From Bradyrhizobium sp. CCBAU 51627 (GTDB lineage Bacteria; Pseudomonadota; Alphaproteobacteria; Rhizobiales; Xanthobacteraceae), in the NCBI RefSeq assembly GCF_028128765.1, contig NZ_LBJG01000023.1:186001-250000 (forward strand): DNA of 64,000 nt. Reading direction: 5' to 3'. Shown piece after piece: positions 62,281 to 64,000 of the stretch. The translations under genes and the position numbers were made by a program. Below the pieces are notes generated by a model that searched no databases, was not told where the DNA came from, and saw only the letters and a list, made by a program, of their open reading frames with translations. How positions within the stretch are numbered: the stretch's first letter is position 1; the number at the start of each line of letters is the position of its first letter.

Positions 62281-63750
62281 TTACTGAAAGGCGACCTCGG
62301 CAAAGCTGCGGAGCTTGCGCGAATGCAGCCGCTCCGATTCCTGCTGTTTGAGCCGTTCCAAGGCCTTCAGGCCGATCTCGAGGTGCTGGCCCACGCGGCG
62401 GCGGTAGAATTCGCTGGCCATGCCGGCCAGCTTGATCTCGCCATGCAGCGGCTTGTCGGAGACGCAGAGCAGCGTGCCATAGGGCACGCGGAAGCGATAG
62501 CCATTGGCGGCGATCGCAGCCGATTCCATGTCGAGAGCAACCGCGCGCGACTGCGACATGCGGCGGATCACCTCGGGGCCGGAGATTTCCCAGTTGCGGT
62601 TGTCGACGCTGGCGACGGTGCCGGTGCGCATCAGGCGCTTGAGCTCGAAACCCTCCAGGCCCGTGACGTCCTCGACCGCCTGCTCCAGCGCGACCTGCAT
62701 CTCGGCCAGCGCCGGAATCGGCACCCACAGCGGCAGCTCGCGATCGAGCACATGGTCCTCGCGCACGTAACCATGCGCGAGCACATAATCACCGAGCCGC
62801 TGCGTGTTGCGCAGGCCTGCGCAATGGCCGAGCATCAACCAGGCATGCGGCCGCAGCACCGCGACGTGATCGGTGACGTTGCGCGCGTTGGACGGACCGG
62901 TGCCGATATTGATCAGCGTGATGCCGCGATAGCCCGATGTGACCAGATGGTAGGCCGGCATCTGCGGGATGCGCGCGGGCGCATCGCCGCTCGTCGCGCC
63001 GCCGCTGCGCATGATCACATTGCCGGGCGCGACGAAAGCGTCGAGGCCGACCTCGCCGGACTGGAGCCGCTGCTGGCACGCTTGCGCGAAGGCATCGACG
63101 TAGAACTGGTAGTTGGTGAAGATCACGAAGTTCTGGAAGTGTTCGGGATCGGTGCCGGTGTAATGGTAGAGCCGGCGCAGCGAGTAATCGACGCGGGCGG
63201 CGCGGAATAGCGACAGCGGCTCGGGCGTACCCGGCCGCAGTTCGAACGTACCGTCGGCGATGGAATCGTCCATAGTGGCGAGATCCGGCACGTCGAACGC
63301 ATCGCGCAGCGAGCGCGCCACCGGCGAATTCTCGCTGGTGGTGATGGCGGCTTCGATGTTGATATCGCGGCGATAGGCGAAGTGGATCGGGATCGGTTCA
63401 TTGGACTCGCCGACCTCGACGGGAACTCCGTGGTTCTGGATCAGGAGACCGATCTGCTCGGTCAGATAGCTGCGGAACAGATCCGGCCGCGTCACGCTGG
63501 TCTCGTGCACGCCAGGGCCGGCGACGAAACCGTAGGAAAGACGGGAATCCAGTCGCGCATGCGTCGCGGTGGTGAGACGGACGAAGGGATAGTAGGTGCG
63601 CACGCGCGTCGTGATCGCCTCGCCCGAGACATAGGCCTCGAACCGGTCGCGCAGGAATTTGGTGTTGCGCTCGTAGATTTCTTCGAGACGGGCGACAGCG
63701 AGGCCGGCGTCGGAGAAGGATTGTGTGGCGATGGAGGGTGGAGATTGCAT
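62281..63750 (-). CDS. amn: AMP nucleosidase
   Basis: A 489-residue enzyme hydrolysing AMP to adenine and ribose 5-phosphate. The N-terminal half is the AMP nucleosidase-specific domain. The C-terminal nucleoside-phosphorylase-like domain carries TLINIGTGPSNARNVTDH near residues 281-298, MLGHCAGLRNTQRLGDYVL near residues 308-326 and AVALDMESAAIAANG near residues 405-419, with the catalytic aspartate region after. The length matches E. coli Amn (484). It is monocistronic; a GTCATTGCGAG repeat lies 60 bp upstream of its start. Confidence 0.93.
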   Translation of the reverse strand: MQSPPSIATQSFSDAGLAVARLEEIYERNTKFLRDRFEAYVSGEAITTRVRTYYPFVRLTTATHARLDSRLSYGFVAGPGVHETSVTRPDLFRSYLTEQIGLLIQNHGVPVEVGESNEPIPIHFAYRRDINIEAAITTSENSPVARSLRDAFDVPDLATMDDSIADGTFELRPGTPEPLSLFRAARVDYSLRRLYHYTGTDPEHFQNFVIFTNYQFYVDAFAQACQQRLQSGEVGLDAFVAPGNVIMRSGGATSGDAPARIPQMPAYHLVTSGYRGITLINIGTGPSNARNVTDHVAVLRPHAWLMLGHCAGLRNTQRLGDYVLAHGYVREDHVLDRELPLWVPIPALAEMQVALEQAVEDVTGLEGFELKRLMRTGTVASVDNRNWEISGPEVIRRMSQSRAVALDMESAAIAANGYRFRVPYGTLLCVSDKPLHGEIKLAGMASEFYRRRVGQHLEIGLKALERLKQQESERLHSRKLRSFAEVAFQ

Positions 63751-63810
63751 CGTTCGACCGCCGGGTTGCTGGGACTTCGAGTCGAACTATAGCAAACTGA
63801 CAGCCAAGTC

Positions 63811-63875
63811 GTCATTGCGAGCGCAGCGAAGCAATCCAGAATCCCTCCTCGGAAAGACCCTGGATTGCCAATGAC
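63811..63875. repeat. Intergenic inverted repeat, GTCATTGCGAG family, copy 4
   Basis: GTCATTGCGAGCGCAGCGAAGCAATCCAG is followed by CCTGGATTGCCAATGAC, with a shortened right arm. It lies between amn and the partial secretion gene. Fourth copy of the family in the window. Confidence 0.8.
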
Positions 63876-63900
63876 GGGTGGAGGCACGCGCTTTCGCGCG

Positions 63901-64000
63901 TCACTTCTCGCGGAAGGCCCGCATGAACTGGTCGTGCAGCGGCTTCAAGAGATAGGACAGCATGGTGCGGTCGCCGGTCTGCACGAAGGCTTCCACCGGC
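63901..64000 (-). CDS. C-terminus of a HlyD-family type I secretion adaptor (partial)
   Basis: The 33 terminal residues (PVEAFVQTGDRTMLSYLLKP and on to a TGA at 63901-63903) match the end of HlyD-type membrane fusion proteins, where PVEAFIQTGxRTxLSYLLKPL is typical. The rest lies beyond the right edge. Such adaptors link an ABC exporter to an outer-membrane channel. It would be the 3' end of a minus-strand operon beyond the window. Confidence 0.75.
   Translation of the reverse strand, partial: PVEAFVQTGDRTMLSYLLKPLHDQFMRAFREK

Overview
The window looks like chromosomal DNA of an alphaproteobacterium, most likely Bradyrhizobium or a close relative. I infer this from the high GC content and strong GC bias at third codon positions, several GTG starts, many small catabolic operons, an Irr-type iron control element in front of mbfA, opgC, DUF1127, DUF1488 and DUF3775 genes, and a dispersed intergenic repeat beginning GTCATTGCGAG. 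No database search was possible, so product names rest on motifs and overall protein resemblance.

Layout. 0-6 kb: fatty acid desaturase (cut by the left edge), a MetX-like alpha/beta hydrolase behind a perfect 15-bp palindrome, a zinc-ribbon metallo-beta-lactamase protein, an MFS transporter and an acyl-CoA synthetase. 6.7-13.5 kb: a five-gene CUT2-type ABC importer operon. One permease is fused to a strictosidine-synthase/SMP-30-like beta-propeller, followed by a second, ligand-depleted propeller and a double ATPase; the last three genes overlap by 4 bp each. 13.6-18.8 kb: an ABC-2 permease remnant, a DUF2059 protein, opgC, and a 1018-residue class III cyclase/ATPase/TPR regulator. 18.9-24 kb: a less GC-rich accessory stretch with a hypothetical protein, a PPP-type phosphatase, and an adjacent pair encoding an MBL/beta-CASP nuclease and a protein with a PD-(D/E)xK-like motif.

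24-31 kb: an OxlT-like MFS transporter, a CUT1 ABC operon (binding protein plus two permeases, no ATPase), a cyclase-family hydrolase and the initiator tRNA-Met with its terminator. 31-42.5 kb: catabolic genes, including coniferyl-aldehyde-type dehydrogenase, GMC oxidoreductase, CvpA, an SDR coupled to a quinone reductase-like enzyme, DUF3775, two paralogous MBL hydrolases flanking a fumarylacetoacetate-hydrolase-family protein and a GST, and an epoxide-hydrolase-like enzyme. 42.5-46.5 kb: a small exported protein with two polyhistidine tracts, a hypothetical protein, then mbfA with a readable promoter and Irr box, an outer-membrane-like protein and cytochrome b561. 46.5-53.3 kb: amidase, NTF2-like protein, zinc alcohol dehydrogenase, AidB-like acyl-CoA dehydrogenase, SDR and enoyl-CoA hydratase.

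53.4-64 kb: GNAT, DUF1127, a LysR regulator and MHS-type MFS transporter converging on a Rieske ferredoxin-like protein with two amidohydrolases; then CinA-C, two small hypotheticals, a TPR lipoprotein-like or secreted protein, AMP nucleosidase, and the tail of a HlyD-type secretion adaptor at the right edge. No transposase, integrase, CRISPR array or rRNA was seen. The best candidates for something undescribed are the permease/propeller transporter operon and the MBL/beta-CASP plus ExK gene pair.
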